Positions 34,269-45,153 are shown, counted from the first letter of the stretch. The stretch is 64,000 bases of DNA from Eustoma russellianum (GCA_036186865.1 AP025062.1:8264191-8328190), one strand, 5' to 3'. The notes: generated by a model not told the origin, from the sequence alone. Made by a program: numbers and translations.

Positions 34269-34541
34269 TCACTCTTCGTCATCGGAAGAAAGAGTGGCCG
34301 CCACATTCTCCGCGAACTCTTTGAGGAGGCGCTTTAGATTGTAATATCTGACTTTCAACTTGCGCAGCCTTCTGTTCACGAAGTGCAGTTGCCTCGACTG
34401 CTGCTGCATGTTTGCTATAAGCGTACTGTAGTTGATCTGTGGTTCTGGGATTTCTTGGAGTTGTGGCTGAGGAGGAGGCCGTTGTGGAGGTGCACTGTTT
34501 GCCCCTCCACGCCTTGGGGTTCTTATATAACGACGGGGCAT
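34269..34541 (-). CDS. Small CACTA-borne ORF, copy 1 (unknown function)
   Basis: 90 residues. The N-terminus is basic (MPRRYIRTPRRGG). A proline/glutamine-rich linker (about 14-38) is followed by a helical, charged region with a heptad-like pattern (NRRLRKLKVRYYNLKRLLKE, about 57-76). The end is acidic (SSDDEE). I know no family for it. A TATA-like CTATATATAAC lies about 60 bp upstream on the minus strand, and the same layout occurs in copy 2. It is transcribed away from tnp2. The charge pattern would suit a DNA- or protein-binding accessory factor, which is inference only. Confidence 0.5.
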   Translation of the reverse strand: MPRRYIRTPRRGGANSAPPQRPPPQPQLQEIPEPQINYSTLIANMQQQSRQLHFVNRRLRKLKVRYYNLKRLLKEFAENVAATLSSDDEE

Positions 34542-34597
34542 ACTTTGTATTTTGTTTAGGAAGTTTTATAACTTTGTTTATATGAAATGTAAGGCTG

Positions 34598-34609
34598 TGG
34601 GGTTATATA
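34598..34609 (-). promoter_or_regulatory. TATA-like box upstream of the small ORF, copy 1
   Basis: CTATATATAACC on the minus strand, upstream of the ATG at 34541. The duplicate has CTATATAAAC at the matching place (about 35624-35636). Confidence 0.4.
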
Positions 34610-34611
34610 TA

Positions 34612-35040
34612 GGTAAAAATAGCGACGACATAGCGACGAATCCGCGACGAATTTTTTTCCTGTTACTCAACACCGGAAGATGTGCGGGCGTGACACTTCG
34701 TTTGAAAAAGCAACGAATTAGCGACGTAAATGCATCGTACGTTGTAACCATCGGGCACTGTGCGGACACTGCCGTTGGGACTGCATAGTGACGCTTTAGC
34801 GACGCCAATAGCGACGAAACGCATCGTATGGTGTGAAGATACGTCGTGCGTCGCTATTTCGTCGGTAAATCGTCGCTAAATTCAAACACCGATAATAAAT
34901 TCGTCGGTTATTTGGTTCTCGTCGTTGTATTAAGTTTCGTCGGTATATAGTCGCTGTTTAGTCGGTGAATTAGTCGTCCCAAATTTTTTCGAACCACATT
35001 TCGTTTGTATTTTAGCGTCGTCTGTATTTTAGCGTCGTCG
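34612..35040. repeat. Internal array of subterminal-type repeats (second)
   Basis: GCGACGA, CGTCGGT and CGTCGCTA words. It corresponds to the left subterminal array and arose with the tandem duplication. It lies between the two small ORFs. Confidence 0.8.
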
Positions 35041-35188
35041 AGATTCGTAAGGGATTAAACACGTGTTTAAATTAAGAAAACGAAAGCGATGATTGGGGAA
35101 AAAACTTCATTAATAGATAATTAAAAATTACAAAATATATGAGGAAAAAAATGAAAAAAAATCTAAAAGAAGAGCGGATAGGAGCCGT

Positions 35189-35556
35189 TCACTGTTCGTC
35201 ATCCGAACAGAGAGTAGCAACACTCTCCGCGCACGCCTTCAGAAGGCGTCTCAGCTGCGCAGCTTTGGATTTGATCCGCATCTGCCTTCTGTCCAGGTAG
35301 TCGAGACGCTCATCCTGTTGCTTAATCACCTCCTCATCTCCTCCACTGTGTTCCACAACTCCTTTATTTCTACACGAGGATCGCCAATTTGGCGATCCTC
35401 TTGCCGTCTTGGCCCCTGCACAGTGGGTTCGGTTGAGTCAGCCGGTGGGGGTGGTTATGGTTGTGGAGGAACCGGTGTAGGTGCGGGTGGTTGAAGAGCC
35501 CGTCTTGGGTATGTACGACCACTACCACGGCGTGCCTGTGCCTTAGTACGAACCAT
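35189..35556 (-). pseudogene. Small CACTA-borne ORF, copy 2 (broken)
   Basis: Starts MVRTKAQARRGSGR with a proline-rich segment (QPPAPTPVPPQP), then meets a TAA. Further on, an acidic-basic helical part is readable up to a TGA, then in another frame the conserved end LDYLDRRQMRIKSKAAQLRR and a CSDDEQ terminus. The C-terminal similarity to copy 1 (RRLLK...AE.VAT...SDDE) shows common origin. Copy 2 cannot make a full protein. Confidence 0.6.
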
Positions 35557-35642
35557 ATTTGTCTCTTTTTATATGATTAGAAAGGAGTTTTTGTTTTTTA
35601 TATTATGAGAGTCACGACAGGTTGATGTTTATATAGGAGAAT

Positions 35643-35965
35643 TCAGCGACGAATTAGCGACGTAAATGCATCGTACGTTGTAACCATCGGGCATTGTGCG
35701 AACACTGCCGTTGGGACTGCATAGCGACGCCTTAGCGACGCCTGTAGCGACGAAATGCATCGTATGGTGTGAAGATACATCGTGCGTCGTTATTCTGTCG
35801 GTAAAGCGTCGGTAAGCAATGAATGCAGACATTAATACACGCACACTATACGACGTGTTTTGTCGCTAAGCGTCGCTAAGTCGTTGGTATTTGTGTTTGT
35901 TTCCTTTTAAGCGTCGTTATTTTTGTTTCTTTGTTCGTCGCTATGGCGTCGCTATCTCATCGGTA
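35643..35965. repeat. Internal array of subterminal-type repeats (third), upstream of tnp2
   Basis: TAGCGACG and CGTCGCTA words directly before the tnp2 coding region. It includes the 90-bp block nearly identical to 34721-34806. It could act as a TnpA-binding promoter region, as known for the En/Spm 5' region. Confidence 0.75.
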
Positions 35966-36030
35966 AAGTTGCAGGCAGATAATCATAAAACCATCTTTCC
36001 TCTTCCAATCTTCTCCCATTTCTTTTTGAG

Positions 36031-39000
36031 ATGCTGAACGCCGCCAACACGCCGCTGTATCCCGGTTGCGGTAGTCACACACAGATGTCCATGATCGGTC
36101 GGATGACGAGCATGAAGACGGAGCACCGCATGACGGAGAGATTGTACGATGGGATGTGTCAGCTGATGAGGGAATCTCTTCCCGAAGGGAACACGATGGT
36201 CGACAGTTTTTATTCGACGAAGAAACAGCTGCAGGCGTTGGAACTGCCGGTTCAGAAGATCGATTGTTGTTCGGAGGGGTGCATCATATACTGGGGCATC
36301 AACGAGGATGAAGACAAGTGCAGGGTCTGTGGGACACGCAGGTGGAGAACGAACAAAAGAAACCAGAACGTGCCAAGAAAGCAATTCTACTATTTACCTC
36401 TCGCCCCTAGACTGCAGAGGCTCTACGCATCCAGTGCCACAGCTAGCCAGATGAGGTGGCACGCGGAGCACTACAGAAAAGACGGTGAGATGTGCCATCC
36501 ATCCGACGGCGAAGCTTGGAGGACGTTCGATACGACACATCCGGGTTTTTTCGTCGTAGACAAGGAACGTTAGGTTGGGGTTATGCACCGATGGGTTCAA
36601 CCCGTTCGGACAGTCGGGAGAGCAGTATTCGTCGTGGTCTGTCATCGTGACGCCGTACAATCTACTGTCTTGGATGTGCATGAAGAAGCCGTACATGTTC
36701 TTGACTATGATCGCACTGGGGCCTAGGAATCCGAAACAGAAGATCGACCTATACCTACAGCCATTGATATAGGAGCTGAAGTGGTTGTGGGAGTTTGGCG
36801 TGAAGACGTTCGATGTATCGACCAAACAAAACTTCCAGCTACGCGCTGCGCTGATGCGGACGATCATCGACTTCCCGGCTTATTCTATGTTGTCAGGTTA
36901 GAGTACAGTGGGGAAATACGCTTGCCCTTACTGCATGAAGCAAGCGAAGACGATGTCCTTGAAACATGGACGTAAGATTTGCTGGTTCGACAGCCATAGG
37001 AAGTTCCTGACCAGACGTCATTTGTACAGAAAGAACGTGACGACATTCATGCCTGACATCTTCGAGAAGGACACGAAGCCCGAGCTTCTCACGGATGCGG
37101 AGGTGTTGGAGGAGATAGACAGTTGTGGATTCGTGGGGGTCGCTGATGATCCTGACGGCAGCCACAACGCAGACCTGGCTCGTGACTGTATCGGGTGGAA
37201 GAAGAGAAGCATATTCTGGGAGCTTCCGTACTGGAAGAGCAATATGATCCGACACAACCTGGATGTCATGCACATTGAGAAGAACGTGTTTGACAACATC
37301 TTCAATATAGTGCTGAATGTGCCGGGAAAAACGAAAGACAATTTAAAGGCACGACTTGATATGCGCGACCTCAAAATGCGACCGAAGCTACACGCCAAAG
37401 TCCTCGTACACGCTGACTGCGGAGCAGGTCAATACGTTGTTAGCGTGGCTGGGGACGGCTAGATTTCCTGACGGCCATGTTTCGAACCTGTCGAAGAACA
37501 TCGACGTGAATAACCGCGGTTTGCACGGGATGAAAAGCCATGACTCTCACGTGTTTATGCAACAGTTGATGCCCATTGCATTCCGCGAGCTGCCTCCAAC
37601 CAATGTATGGGAAGCACTTACCGAGATGAGTCTGTTCTTCAGATGTTTTACATCCACGAGACTCAGGGCGGATGATATGTCAATGCTGGAGGGAGAAATC
37701 CCAGTGATCCTATGCAAGCTGGAAACTATATTCCCTCCGGCCTTCTTTGATTCAATAGAACACCTGCCAGTTCATCTACCATACGAGACACGCGTTGGAG
37801 GTCCTGTTCAGTACATGTGGATGTATCCGTTCGAGAGGTACTCTTATTTATTACGTGACGTTCTTATGTGTCTAAGCGCGAGCATGCTTACCAATTTGTT
37901 TCATCATGTGACGTTGGAGTATTCACTATATGAACAGATATCTCAGGCATTTGAAGCTGAACATCAGGAACAAAGCGAAAGTCGAGGCCTCGATGTGCAA
38001 TGCCTACCTGACGGAGGAAGCCTCGACCTTCGTGTCTCATTACTTCGAGCCAGATGTCCCGTCGAGGTGCAGAGATGTTCCCCGGAACGACGACGGCATT
38101 TCCAGATCCGGTCTCCTCCCGATATTCACACATCCGATCAGATTTCACGGATAGGAAAAGGAAATGATATTGGGGGACAGCGATCTGAAGATTGCTCATT
38201 CTTATGTTCTGCGCAACTGCCGTCAAGTTGACCGTTTCCAGAGGCATAAACGATATCCAATTTTAATTTGTAAATACCTTGCGCTACTCTATCCATTATA
38301 TTACAAAGGTATACAGGGTACTCATTCGTAATTTTCTTCAGCTTGTTCGTTGATTTATTGCAAGAACATTCACCGCGGTATATCGAGCGATGCAATAAAC
38401 AATGAGTTAGATGCCAAGTTTGCTAATTGGTTCAGGTGGCATGTAAGTTTACATATTTGCTGGTTACGTGTACGTCATGTGATACGCATTTATTGCCCTG
38501 CTGATGTATACTTGTCATTTTACAGGCGAGCAAAGGTCATCTGGCTGACGAAGAGTACAGTTACATTCTGACACCAGTAGCCAAGGGTCCATTGAACAGA
38601 GTCACGCGCTACGACATGTGTTTTGTGAACTGTTATAGATTCCACACAGTCTCCCATGCCAGCCGAAAATCGTCGGAGAACAGCGGAGTGTGTGTCAAGC
38701 GGTATGACAATAGCCCGGACGAGGATGACTTCTACGGCTACCTTACTGACATCATTGAGCTTGAATATCCCGCATTGCCTATAAAGCGGGTGGTGCTATT
38801 CAAATGCGAATGGTACGATCCAACTCGAGAAGGTTATCGCGTTGGCACAAAGGTTCAAGACCGATATAAGTTGGTAGACATACACCAAGGGCGACGGTAC
38901 AGAAAGTACGATCCATTCGTTTTGGCTAGTCAAGCGTCCCAGGTGTACTATCTATCGTATCCGACGACGAGGATGAATGCGAGCTCAAAAGACTGGCGAG

Positions 39001-39299
39001 CCGTGTGCAAAGTAAAATCGAGCAAGTTTGATGTCAGTATCCAGCCGGGTTCAGATGGCATGGATGCCGCATTTCAAGAAGAAAACCCGCGCGTTGTGGA
39101 TACAACACATATTGAAGTGCACAATCTTCCTCTAAATGACCCGAACGGCGGTTTCATCGAAATTCATCTCAACATATAACCGGATGACAATATTGAAGAT
39201 GTAGGCGAAGACAAATACGAGGATGAAGAGGACGACGAGCATGTAGATGAAGATGAAAATGAAGATGCGTATGAGGATGCGGATGAAAATGAAGATTGA
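36031..39299 (+). pseudogene. tnp2-type CACTA transposase, broken
   Basis: Order of parts: the tnp2 core (NTPLYPGCGSHTQMS, CRVCGTRRW), then after a frameshift near 36520-36570 the catalytic GLCTDGFNPFG and LDVMHIEKNVFDNI. A DUF4218-like part follows (SLFFRCFTSTRLR, PVHLPYETRVGGPVQYMWM), then a DUF4216-like part (VLFKCEWYDPTREGYRVG, DPFVLASQASQVYYLSYP) and an acidic tail ending at 39299. GT-AG introns are visible at about 37838-37936 and 38441-38524. Stops occur at about 36770 and 36899 (tryptophan to TAG), with another frameshift near 37390. The first 80 or so residues usual in the family are absent. It can no longer encode a full transposase. Confidence 0.9.
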
Positions 39300-39429
39300 C
39301 GTTAGTCAAAATTTTTATGTACCTCTTTATGTGAAAGTGTGTATGTGTTGATGTACTTATACACATGTATATACATAATGTGTGTCTGTAAGTACTTTAT
39401 GTTTTCTATTATTTTTTTTAAAATACTGA

Positions 39430-39525
39430 AGAGCGCCGACGATTTACCGACGAAACGTATCGTCGCACGTTTGTAATAACGACGACACAAGAAATAGCGA
39501 CGAAAACCCGTCGCTATTTCGCCGC
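39430..39525. repeat. Subterminal-type repeats between tnp2 and tnpA
   Basis: GCGCCGACGATTTACCGACG and GCGACGAAAACCCGTCGCTA lie between the two transposase genes. It probably belongs to the tnpA promoter region. Confidence 0.6.
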
Positions 39526-39734
39526 AAAATTTTGAAATTAAACCAGAAATCCCCCTTCTTCTTCCCCATTTCAGCCCCCGCCCATTTCAGCCCCCGCCAG
39601 CTTCCGCCATTCAGCTCCCATCAAGCGACAAACTCTCCCATCCAGCTTCCGCCATTCTCCGGTGACCTCCTTCCTCGGTTAGTTTTTCTTCCTATTTCGT
39701 TTTTAATGCTTTTAATTAGTTATAGATTCAATTA

Positions 39735-40135
39735 TTTGTTTTGGGTTTGGGTTGTGGGTGTTGGTGGTGGGTTGGGGACTATGGGGAGGGCTGTGGGGCG
39801 GTTGGGGTGGTGAATGACGGGGCAGTGGTGGTTGGGGGTGGCTGTGGGTGGGGGTTCACCAAGAAATCTCCCCCACGAATGGCGAATGGGTTGGGGACTA
39901 TGGGGAGGGCTGTGGGGCGGTTGGGGTGGTGAATGGAGGAGCAGTGGTGGTTGGGGGTGGCTGTGGGTGGGGCTGGGTGGTGCAGGTTTGTGCTGGGTGG
40001 GGCAGGGTGGGGCTGGGCATGTGATGGGCAGGTGTTGGGCAGGTGCTGGGTGGGGCTGGGTGGTGCTGGGTGGTGTTGGGGTGGGTAAGGCAGTGGGGTG
40101 GTGTAGGGCAGTGGGGTGGTGGCGCTGGGTTGGGT
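39735..40135 (+). repeat. G-rich minisatellite inside the CACTA element
   Basis: About 400 bp of very G-rich + strand. A unit of about 118 bp beginning GGGTTGGGGACTATGGGGAG occurs twice (about 39769 and 39887). It is followed by shorter GGGGCTGGGTGGTGCTGGG repeats. Dense G-runs could form quadruplexes. The long proline/histidine ORFs on the opposite strand come from this composition. Confidence 0.85.
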
Positions 40136-40198
40136 TTCCATGTCCGACGACATATGAAGCAAGCATGTTGGTGATCATGTGGCTAAGGTATGTTTGGG

Positions 40199-40450
40199 CA
40201 GCCCCTAATGCTCTTAAATTCTCAATTTTTATGCATATTTTATGTTACAAGTGATATATTAAGTAGCTTTTATTTATTTTTCAAGTTTGAAGCTCAAATG
40301 ATGTATATTATTGAAGCCATGTATTTTATTTAGCTAGTTTATGGTTGAAGCCTATTTGTTGTTAAACTGAATTGTGTTTACTTTGGGCAGCCCATAATTC
40401 TCTTAAATTTACCATTTTTATGCATAATTCATGTTACCAGTGATGTTTGT
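40199..40450 (+). repeat. Duplicated non-coding box pair upstream of tnpA exons (first type)
   Basis: A box GCAGCCC(C/A)TAAT(G/T)CTCTTAAA ... TTTTTATGCATA(A/T)TT(T/C)ATGTTA occurs at about 40199-40256 and again at about 40388-40445. Confidence 0.7.
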
Positions 40451-40571
40451 TTAGAGGTGATGCATATTTATGCTTTAAGTTTCAAGTTCAAGTGATGTAT
40501 ACTTTGTAGTGTAATTTGATGATGAAGTTTGATTATGTAGTTTGGTTAATCATGTCATGTTGTTTGGATTT

Positions 40572-41887
40572 GGATTTGTCTTGGGAGGGGCCATTAAGGT
40601 CGGGAAACCTCCGATAAACGAATAGGTCATGCCGAAATTTTCAAAATTATTAATATCTTGCATTAAATGTATGTAAACACTTGTCATTTTTTGGACATCT
40701 TATTTATTTGGCCAACCAACCCTAAACTTGTTGAATGTGCCTTTTAAATTTTTCACCCTTGCAGATCTGATGGCTAGTGAGGGTTAACCTACTCGACCCA
40801 CCTACCCACCAGCCAAACAGGCCCTCTCAAGACAGTTCGATCTGTTTGTTTCTCAGCATGAGCTGCTTGGTTCGGTGTCGACCGCCCTCTGGCTGCGGAC
40901 GCGGACCTTTTAGGGCCTGCCGATAGGTCCGCACCCCCCCAGATCTCCGACGCCACCCACACCCACCGGTTCAGCCCATTATCTGGCGTCGTGCCCTCCC
41001 TTGGTCACATGCTACCCATACGTAAGTAATGATTTATTTTTTAACACGTTTTCAAATCTATTTCACGAGTTATTTTTTCCTAACAACTTCACCTCTTTCA
41101 GGTTCGCATCGGACTCGGGCCAGATTTCTGGTTGCATCACTCTGTCCTTCAACCTGAGGCAGAACCCTGCTGGATATGCCTGGTCCCGTGTCACCCCGCA
41201 GACACGTAGGTTCTACTGGGATGAGTTTCAGGTATTCAAATTTGATGAATTTCACTTTTTGATGCGTAATCGATCATTACTTTTCTAATCACATTTTTAT
41301 TTTTCCTCCGTATAATAATTGCAGAAGGCGTACAGCTGGCCAGCCGACATCGCCCATGACGTGGAGCAGGCCTGGCGCCAGAGGGCCGCCAAACGCTACA
41401 GGGACTTCGTCAACTCGCTCAAGACCAAGTGGGAGTGTGACCCCATTTCTGCGAGGCCTCCCTACGTGTCCGAGGCCAGCTGGGCGGGGTGGATAGAAGG
41501 GTGGCTCGACCCTGTTAACCAAGCCCGCAGCGTCCGGAACGCGGCGAACCGGCGGAGCGGCAATCTACAGGCCCCAGCACCTACCACACACTCAGGTGGT
41601 TTGGTTTCCCACGCCACCACGATGCGTGCTATGGTAAGTATTTTAATATTGGATTATTTAGATTCATTGATTTCATTGGATTATTTAGATTCATTGACTT
41701 AAGTAGATTATTTAGATTCATTGATTTCTTATGTTCCGCTGTTGTTTTTTTGGTATTCGTATATGGTTAATGTAAGTAGTATATGTGTTCATTTGCCTTT
41801 TTTTTATTCTTGATTTGACTTGGGAGAGGCCTTTAAGGCCGGGATACCTCCGATAAACGAATAGGTCATGCCGAAATTTTTAAAATT
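40572..41887 (+). repeat. Duplicated intronic box pair of tnpA (second type)
   Basis: A block of about 76 bp containing ACCTCCGATAAACGAATAGG and TCATGCCGAAATTTT lies at 40572-40648, and again at 41812-41887. Both copies lie just upstream of a tnpA exon. Confidence 0.8.
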
Positions 41888-42578
41888 CTGGATTTCACTA
41901 ACATATTTTATTTCATTCTTTCAGCACGCGGAGACGGGAGAGTGGCCACCCTCCTACGATCTCTTATACAAGACGCATTGGAAGAAAGCCTCTGACGAGA
42001 CGGAGGACTGGATCACGGCGAAGGCCCGCGACATCAGTGTAAGTAGTCTACGATATCATTTGTTTTTTCCTTAGTTTGTTTTATTTCTAAACCCTAAACC
42101 CTAACCATTCTTATTCTCATTTCAGGACGAGTACAACAGATTACTGGCAGAGAAGGGAGAAGAGGCCGACAAGAACCATGCTTATTGGGATGCGGTTCGG
42201 ACCATGCGGTTCGGACCAGCACCTCCGCGCCTTCTGCGACGCCAGAGGATAATTCGCGCCTGGACGCAGATCAATGCGGCGTTGCAGCATGAGATGGAGA
42301 CCATCAAGGCGCAGCATGAGGAGAGTGTACAGGCACTGCGGTCGCAACTCACTCAAACCCAGCAGGCGCTGCAGCAGGCGCTTCAGCAGGCGCAGCAAGA
42401 GACAAAGCAGGCGCAGCAGGAGACGAAGCATGACTCTCGCAGCTATTGCAGATCCTCCGCTTTTTTCTTTCCAGCTCCTCGCAGCCTCAGCCTCGCCCTT
42501 AGGATGTTCAGCCTTCTCCGTATGATCCCCCTCCACCTTCCTCTGCATATTATTTCATTTTTTGATTTTTCGTACTAA
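40770..42578 (+). pseudogene. tnpA-type CACTA protein (Transposase_24-like), damaged
   Basis: Exons by similarity and splice signals: 40770 to about 41020, 41101-41231, 41325-41633, 41925-42040 and 42126-42578. The core reads SFNLRQNPAGYAWSRVTPQT, then WRQRAAKRYRDFVNSLKTKW and RPPYVSEASWAGWIEGW, typical of plant En/Spm Transposase_24. The C-terminal part is a glutamine-rich coiled coil (LTQTQQALQQALQQAQQETK). TnpA-type proteins bind the subterminal repeats. The first exon has a TAA as sixth codon and a later TAG, so the N-terminus is broken unless translation starts downstream. Confidence 0.82.
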
Positions 42579-42834
42579 CTATTTCATTTATTGTATTGAC
42601 ATATTCTTTGTTCTTTTATATTTTATCTGACATTTATACAGATTCCATTTCATTTGTGTTGTTTAATTATACGAATTTCAATACGCAAATACCGTATTTC
42701 TGTATAATATTCGTAAAAATAATTTTATATACAAAATAAAATATATTATAAAAATTAAATAATAATAAAAACTATTTAATTAATAATATATTGATATTAT
42801 TAATAAATTATAAATATTTAATATTAATTTAAAT

Positions 42835-43145
42835 AATAGCGACGAACCTGCGACGAAACATAAATGTCGCAGACCGGGCATATAAAAAATCAAAAATTTT
42901 AAAATAGCGATGAAAAAGTTATACCGACGAACCGACGCGGAAAAAACAGGTCGCAGACCTGACAGATTTACGTCGCAATTTTACGACGAACCGCCGACGA
43001 CCTTGCTCTCGTCGCAATATAACGACGCCGCAGCGACGAAAATCATTTTGCGACAAGCCGTATAGCGACATACATATTTTGTCGCCATTTCGTCGCTAAA
43101 TACCGTTACCGACGAAATGGCGACGAAATATGTCTGTCGCTATAT
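42835..43145. repeat. Right subterminal repeat array of the CACTA element
   Basis: TAGCGACGAA, CCGACGAA and CGTCGCTA words in both directions, like the left end. Before it, 42579-42834 is AT-rich 3' sequence of tnpA with no other feature. Confidence 0.85.
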
Positions 43146-43152
43146 GACTTTT

Positions 43153-43164
43153 TTTTTTGTGGTG
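43153..43164 (-). repeat. Right terminal inverted repeat of the CACTA element
   Basis: Read on the minus strand as CACCACAAAAAA. The TTA target duplication follows directly. Confidence 0.85.
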
Positions 43165-43167
43165 TTA

Positions 43168-44086
43168 TGCAGTTATTCAGTGCATGCTATTGAGAAGTTT
43201 TCATTTTTAGAATGTAAATAGAATATAAGTAAATATTTAGCGTGATGTAAACTCTGTGGTGAATTGTGATCATTAAATCTTTAGAGGTCCTATGTACATC
43301 TCACACATAATTTATTTGTAGATGAATGTCAAAACTTGAGATACTTTCATCATGTAGATTTGTGCCTGGAAAAAAAAAACCTATATTACCGGGTGCAAAA
43401 GAAACTTCAAGCCCTCAAAAAAAAAAAAATTCATAGAACATATAAAAAACCTCATAAAACTGAATGCTAGTTTCATTGTATGCAAAAGCCAAATCTGTAG
43501 TCCTAAGAAGCCCATTATTCAATATTATAGAACTGCGTACATAATACAAATCAGATAACTCAGCGGCTTCTTAAATGGAAGGCTCAAGTAAGTTGTGTTC
43601 ATAAGATATCAATTGTAAACTGCGCTAGCATCTATGTCACATTAGATTGAAGCATGTGATACATACAGAAGTGAAACACTTGGATAAAAATCAAACCTGT
43701 AATATTAGATGCAATCTATCTCTCAGATATCAAATGAACTATGTCCTGAAGCTAAATGATAGTTTCCTATTGGGTCGAAGAAGTCATTCTTCTTTTTCAT
43801 TTTCTTTGTCAGTTGTTTATTGGTATTTACTTGTTTTGATTGCATGAACGTATATTAATATTTAATTAGTGTTATTTAGTTATTTTAATAGCATGAATGT
43901 ATGTATAATATTATTTAAGTATTTTTATTTACTTGTTTCGATTGCATGAACGTATATTAATATTTAACTAATGTTATTTAATTGTTTCAATTGCATAAAC
44001 ATACGTATTTTCGTATCTTGTTTCATTATTGTATTTATTTCTATTTAATTATTGTTATTCGTTATACAATGTATTTAGGTTTAGTC
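43168..44086. other. AT-rich spacer between the CACTA element and the PMD pseudogene
   Basis: No gene. The block TTGATTGCATGAACGTATAT (about 43837) recurs with a change at about 43937, showing a local duplication of about 100 bp. Confidence 0.6.
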
Positions 44087-45153
44087 ATGGTTAATGGTAG
44101 AGGTTTTGGTGGCTAGTTGAGGCCAGAGATTGAAGTTTTGTTGGCGTTCCACGGGGAGAATAGGACCCTCCACCTTAGGAGGAGTAGTAGATACAATATG
44201 TTGGATACTATTAAGACATTATCCTTTTACAGAGATACAGAGGTCCTCCATAGGTGTAGGACAATCATAGAGGATGTTCGAATTGTTGCACTATGTAAAT
44301 GTTAAGATAAATCACGCTTTGATCACAACATTTCTTGGAGAGGTGGTGACATGAGACCCACTCCTTTTACTTAGCTTTAGGCGAGGCCACAATCATGCTT
44401 CAGAATGTAGCCATGCGGTTTGTCCATCGCATCGACGATGATGCCAATACTGGCCGGGAGCTCCCCCGCACACACCAGCACAGTGGCGCGAGCTGTGCAC
44501 TGAGTTCCTTGGATAGACTCCAAACATGCCTGATATGACAAGGATCGTGTATCGAAGAAGAAGTTCATAGAGTAGTTTACCGAGACGATCCTACTGGAAC
44601 ACCCATCCAACGAGCAGATTCAGTAGAGAGCTATGTCGCACATCTTCTCCTTGCTATCAGGTGTGCTATGGGATCGGAAGAACTCCTCATGTTAGATGCT
44701 TTACCTATACGTACTTTGGGACCTCGCTCCAGCACGTATATATTTTTGGACTGACGCCGTCCTTGCGTGCTTGTACCAGAGCATATGCAAAGACTCTCAT
44801 GCGAAGACGCGGGGGGAGGGGGGAGGGGGGAGGCAAGGGGAGGGAATCAGATTTTGGGACCATTACACTGCTGCAGTTCTGGATATAGGAGAAGTTTGCC
44901 ATCTTTTGTCCTTGTTATGTCGGGAGTCTAGTGATGAGGCTTGGTGCGTGTCGTGCAGCCTAGTGGCTTAATGACCTTAGCTTACCGAATGTTCTCCCCA
45001 ACAAGATGGATACTCCATGTGATTTGTTAGACAGTCTACCGGAGGGCGATTTCCTGTGCGTGCCTTACAGTCTAGACATTATTACGATCTTGCCATCAGT
45101 GTGCACCCATGACGAGCATCTGTGGATTGCTCAAGTGCCATTGTTGCTGCGGT
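44087..45153 (+). pseudogene. Plant mobile domain (MAIN-like) gene, left half
   Basis: Broken coding sequence resembling the plant mobile domain of MAINTENANCE OF MERISTEMS-like and phosphatase-7 long-form proteins. It starts MVNGRGFGG and meets a stop. Later frames give LLAFHGENRTLHLRR, then ARIYFWTDAVLACLYQSICK near 44710-44790. WDHYTAAVLDIGEV follows near 44855-44900, and FLCVPYSLDII with VCTHDEHLWIAQVPLLLR near 45050-45150. Several frame changes are needed. The reading is cut by the LTR of copia C at 45154 and resumes at 53505. Confidence 0.7.

Larger units (their letters stand above)
33950..35805. repeat. Internal tandem duplication of about 0.92-0.94 kb
   Basis: The segment from about 33950 to 34870 is repeated from about 34871 to 35805. 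Corresponding landmarks are ATTAAACACGTGT (34135 and 35054), the small ORFs, GCATCGTACGTTGTAACCAT (34731 and 35667) and GTGTGAAGATAC (34831 and 35767). A block near 34721-34806 is nearly identical to 35651-35742, whereas the ORF parts have diverged much more. Confidence 0.82.
33675..43164 (+). mobile_element. CACTA (En/Spm-like) DNA transposon, complete ends
   Basis: 9490 bp, starting CACAACAAAAAG and ending (reverse complement) CACCACAAAAAAAAAA. It is flanked by TTA on both sides (33672-33674 and 43165-43167), the 3-bp target duplication expected for CACTA elements. Subterminal arrays of CGACGA / TAGCGAC / CGTCGGTA words occupy both ends. Inside are a tnp2-type transposase gene, a tnpA-type gene and a duplicated small minus-strand ORF. 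Both transposase genes are broken, so it is probably non-autonomous now. Confidence 0.94.

Noticed and set aside
39732..40178. Proline/histidine/threonine-rich ORFs of up to 148 residues (minus) and glycine/tryptophan-rich ORFs (plus)
   Set aside because: Translation of the G-rich minisatellite; the frame is open because of composition, not coding.
42089..42110. Telomere-like AAACCCTAAACCCTAACC in tnpA
   Set aside because: Only two to three units, inside an intron of the CACTA element; such telo-box words are common in plant introns and do not show an interstitial telomere.
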